DNA from: Eutreptiella sp. 'Long Island Sound 2002'
Lineage: Eukaryota; Euglenozoa; Euglenophyceae; Eutreptiales; Eutreptiaceae
Length of the DNA: 64,000 nt
Reading direction: 5' to 3'
Assembly (NCBI GenBank): GCA_964036045.1
Contig: OZ038379.1
Span: 120,219,206 to 120,283,205 of the forward strand
The notes below the pieces were generated by a model that saw nothing but the letters and a program-made list of their open reading frames with translations, was not told the DNA's origin and did not search any database. Shown one piece after another: positions 62,303 to 64,000 of the stretch. The position numbers and the translations under genes were made by a program. The first letter of the stretch is position 1. Each line of letters opens with the position of its first letter.

Positions 62303-63979
62303 GGGCTTCCAGCGCGTCCAGCCTCTGCTGCAGGCCGCTGATGACCGTGTTCAGCTGCCTGGTCTCAGCCCTGGCGATGTCCAGCTCTTTCTGCGCGCGC
62401 GCGGCGACCCTGGAGATGCGAGCCATCTCGCCCTTGCCCGTGTCTACCTCCAGCTCGAGCAACTGGACTCTCCTGCGGAGGTAGACAATCCACCGCCAGG
62501 TGGTATCCGGGTCGCCGTTCCCTGGTGGGTCGTCGGGGTCCCCAGGGGGTCCTCCAAGAGGGCCTCCGCCGGGTCTGCCCGGTCCAGGGGGTCCTCCCCC
62601 GCCCGGTGGTCCGCGTCCAGGGTCCACTTGGTGGGCGCCCTCCAGGGGGTCCTGATGGTCGTCCGCCAGGGGGTCCCGGTGGGCCTCCGCCGGGTCGCCT
62701 CAGTGAGTCCGAGGATGGGCGCTTCTTCGTGATGCCGAAGTCCATGTCGTCATCCTCTTCCATGTCGCCGCACCTGGGTGTCTCGGTCTCGGAAGACTCC
62801 GATCTCCGGTAGGGAGGAGGGAGATCCTCATCCTCACCTTCCGGTTCCATGGGGACGTCTCCGCCTCCTCCGCCCGTCCAAGCCACCTCTTGGCGATGTC
62901 GGCGGCCTCGTTCATCCCCGTCGCTGGCGGTGAAGAAGGGTCACTGTCGTGGGGGTGTCCACCCGCTGGCCTCCGCGGCCTCTCGGGGGTTTTCCCCTTG
63001 CCCTTCCTCCGTCGATGGGCAGTGGGGCCACTGCTCCCACTGCTGCCCGTGTCGGCCTCGTCCAGCGTCACCTTGGAGGAGGCGTCCCCTTCGAAAAGTC
63101 TTCGAAGGGTCTCCACTGGTGATCCTCCCGGGGGAGTCTCGCGGCGGAGTTTGGCCTCTGCCTCCTCCATTGCGGCGGCGGTGGCTGCGGCAGCCCGCAC
63201 TTCGGCTTCCTCCCGAGCACGAGCCGCCTCGGCTTCCCAGGCCTGCTGCAGCCGCGCCTTCTGCGCTTCCAACGCCGCCAGCTCTGCTTCCGTCTTGGCC
63301 TTCTCCTCAGCGACCTTCCGTCGCGCGGCGTTGATGGCGTCCTTCTTGGCGGTGTCCGCCTCGGCCTTGGCCGTCGCTTCGGCGTGGGCCCTTTCCTCTG
63401 CCTCCTTCTTTGCCCTCTCTTGGGCAAGCGCCTCTTCCAGCGCCCTCACCTCGGCCTCCGCTTGCAGGCAATGGCCTCCTGCGTCAGGCGGGCTTCCTCG
63501 TCGGCTGCCGCCAACTCACCGTTGACCTGAGCAGTCGCTGCCCCATGGGCGGCTACGGCCGTGAGTCCGGCCGCAATGGCCGCCACGGTCTGGGCGTGGA
63601 TGGCCATGCCATGCGCCCACTCCGCAGCCTCCTCCTGGGCGATGCCGACGGCGCCCTCCACGGCAGCGCTGTGCTGCCTGGCCCGTTGCCGGGCAACCCG
63701 AAGGTTGCAGGGCACCCCACAGGCGCGCTCACAGGCGCGCGCCACGTCCCTGTCGGGAGCGACGCTGCTGCTGGAGCTGGCCTGGTCGGCCGGCATCCTC
63801 CCGCGGTGGGCCGACTCCACGTCGCTGCTGGGGCCTGCTGGGGCCTGCTGGGGCCTCAGGAGCAGCGGACGGGGCTTGGCCTTGGTCTGCCTGGCGACTT
63901 GGATGAAGTCGCCGAGGGTGGCGTGGCCGGGTGATGACCACCATTGGCCCGTTGGGGACTGGGGGCTGGGGTTCCGCAC
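62120..63979 (-). pseudogene. Coiled-coil N-terminal extension of element D gag
   Basis: Successive minus frames give one coherent protein with indels between them. Frame to 63446 has an Ala-rich helix (AAEWAHGMAIHAQTVAAIAA). Near 63470 a one-base shift joins to LQAEAEVRALEEALAQE and a ~100-residue Ala/Glu/Lys coiled coil (frame 62700-63449, AEATAKAEADTAKKDAINAA). Near 62865 it shifts to EPEGEDEDLPPPYRRSE and a Gly/Pro-rich hinge. Near 62630 it shifts to VYLRRRVQLLELEVDTGKGE and LNTVISGLQQRLDALEAR, a second coiled coil. Such a long coiled-coil head is unusual for a Ty3 gag. The 5' end and LTR lie beyond the window edge. Confidence 0.65.
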
Positions 63980-64000
63980 TTGGCGCCTTGGGCGGCTTCG

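Overview
The window looks like an intergenic, transposon-saturated stretch of a large eukaryotic genome. I recognise no host gene, rRNA gene, intact tRNA gene or bacterial-style operon. Nearly all recognisable coding sequence is decayed Ty3/gypsy-type retrotransposon (gag, aspartic protease, reverse transcriptase, RNase H, integrase, chromodomain). The primer binding site of one element resembles the initiator-Met type common in green plants, two lineages carry chromodomains, and the LTRs carry AACCCTA (telo-box) motifs. A green-lineage host, possibly a charophyte-type alga, is my best guess, but that is inference and not proven by the window.

Layout. (1) 1-3779, plus strand: the 3' end of a family-A element (chromodomain remnant, a post-chromodomain ORF, polypurine tract, 3.2-kb LTR). 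(2) 3780-17071, minus strand: element C (gag, protease, methyltransferase-like domain, RT, RNase H). It has a 2.67-kb internal tandem duplication, one copy of which is split by a 4.33-kb GC-rich non-LTR-type insertion (7452-11781) with a 16-bp target-site duplication. (3) 17072-30050, minus strand: a nearly full-length family-A element (LTR remnant, PBS, gag, protease, methyltransferase-like domain, RT, RNase H, integrase with GPY/F module, chromodomain, extra ORF, PPT, 3.2-kb LTR). A 1.27-kb terminal-inverted-repeat (TIR) element sits between its protease and the methyltransferase-like domain. (4) 30050-32166: coiled-coil ORFs of unknown origin. (5) 32167-40231, minus strand: element B, a relative of A without visible LTRs, split by a 3.29-kb TIR element that carries two satellite arrays, one with a three-monomer higher-order repeat. 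(6) 40232-41600: little, apart from a tRNA-like relic. (7) 41600-43530: a GC-rich minisatellite with its own higher-order period. (8) 43540-51160: very GC-rich sequence with a decayed Pro/His/Arg-rich ORF and three copies of a SINE/LINE-tail-like repeat ending in (CTAC)n. (9) 51160-53750: mostly unrecognised sequence with two ORFans. (10) 53750-64000, minus strand: element D, the best-preserved retrotransposon, with a coiled-coil N-terminal extension, gag, an in-frame UAG, an almost intact pol and a chromodomain. Its 5' LTR lies outside the window.

The recurring theme is a domain between protease and RT in all three Ty3 lineages. It resembles the degenerate N6-adenine-methyltransferase-like (DLFAS...FPPF...VPxW) module known from DIRS-type retroelements. 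Its catalytic tetrapeptide differs in each lineage (YPPF, NPGF, NAPL, HCPR). The second theme is nested insertion: a LINE-like element inside a Ty3 element, and two related satellite-bearing TIR elements, each inside the pol region of a different Ty3 element.
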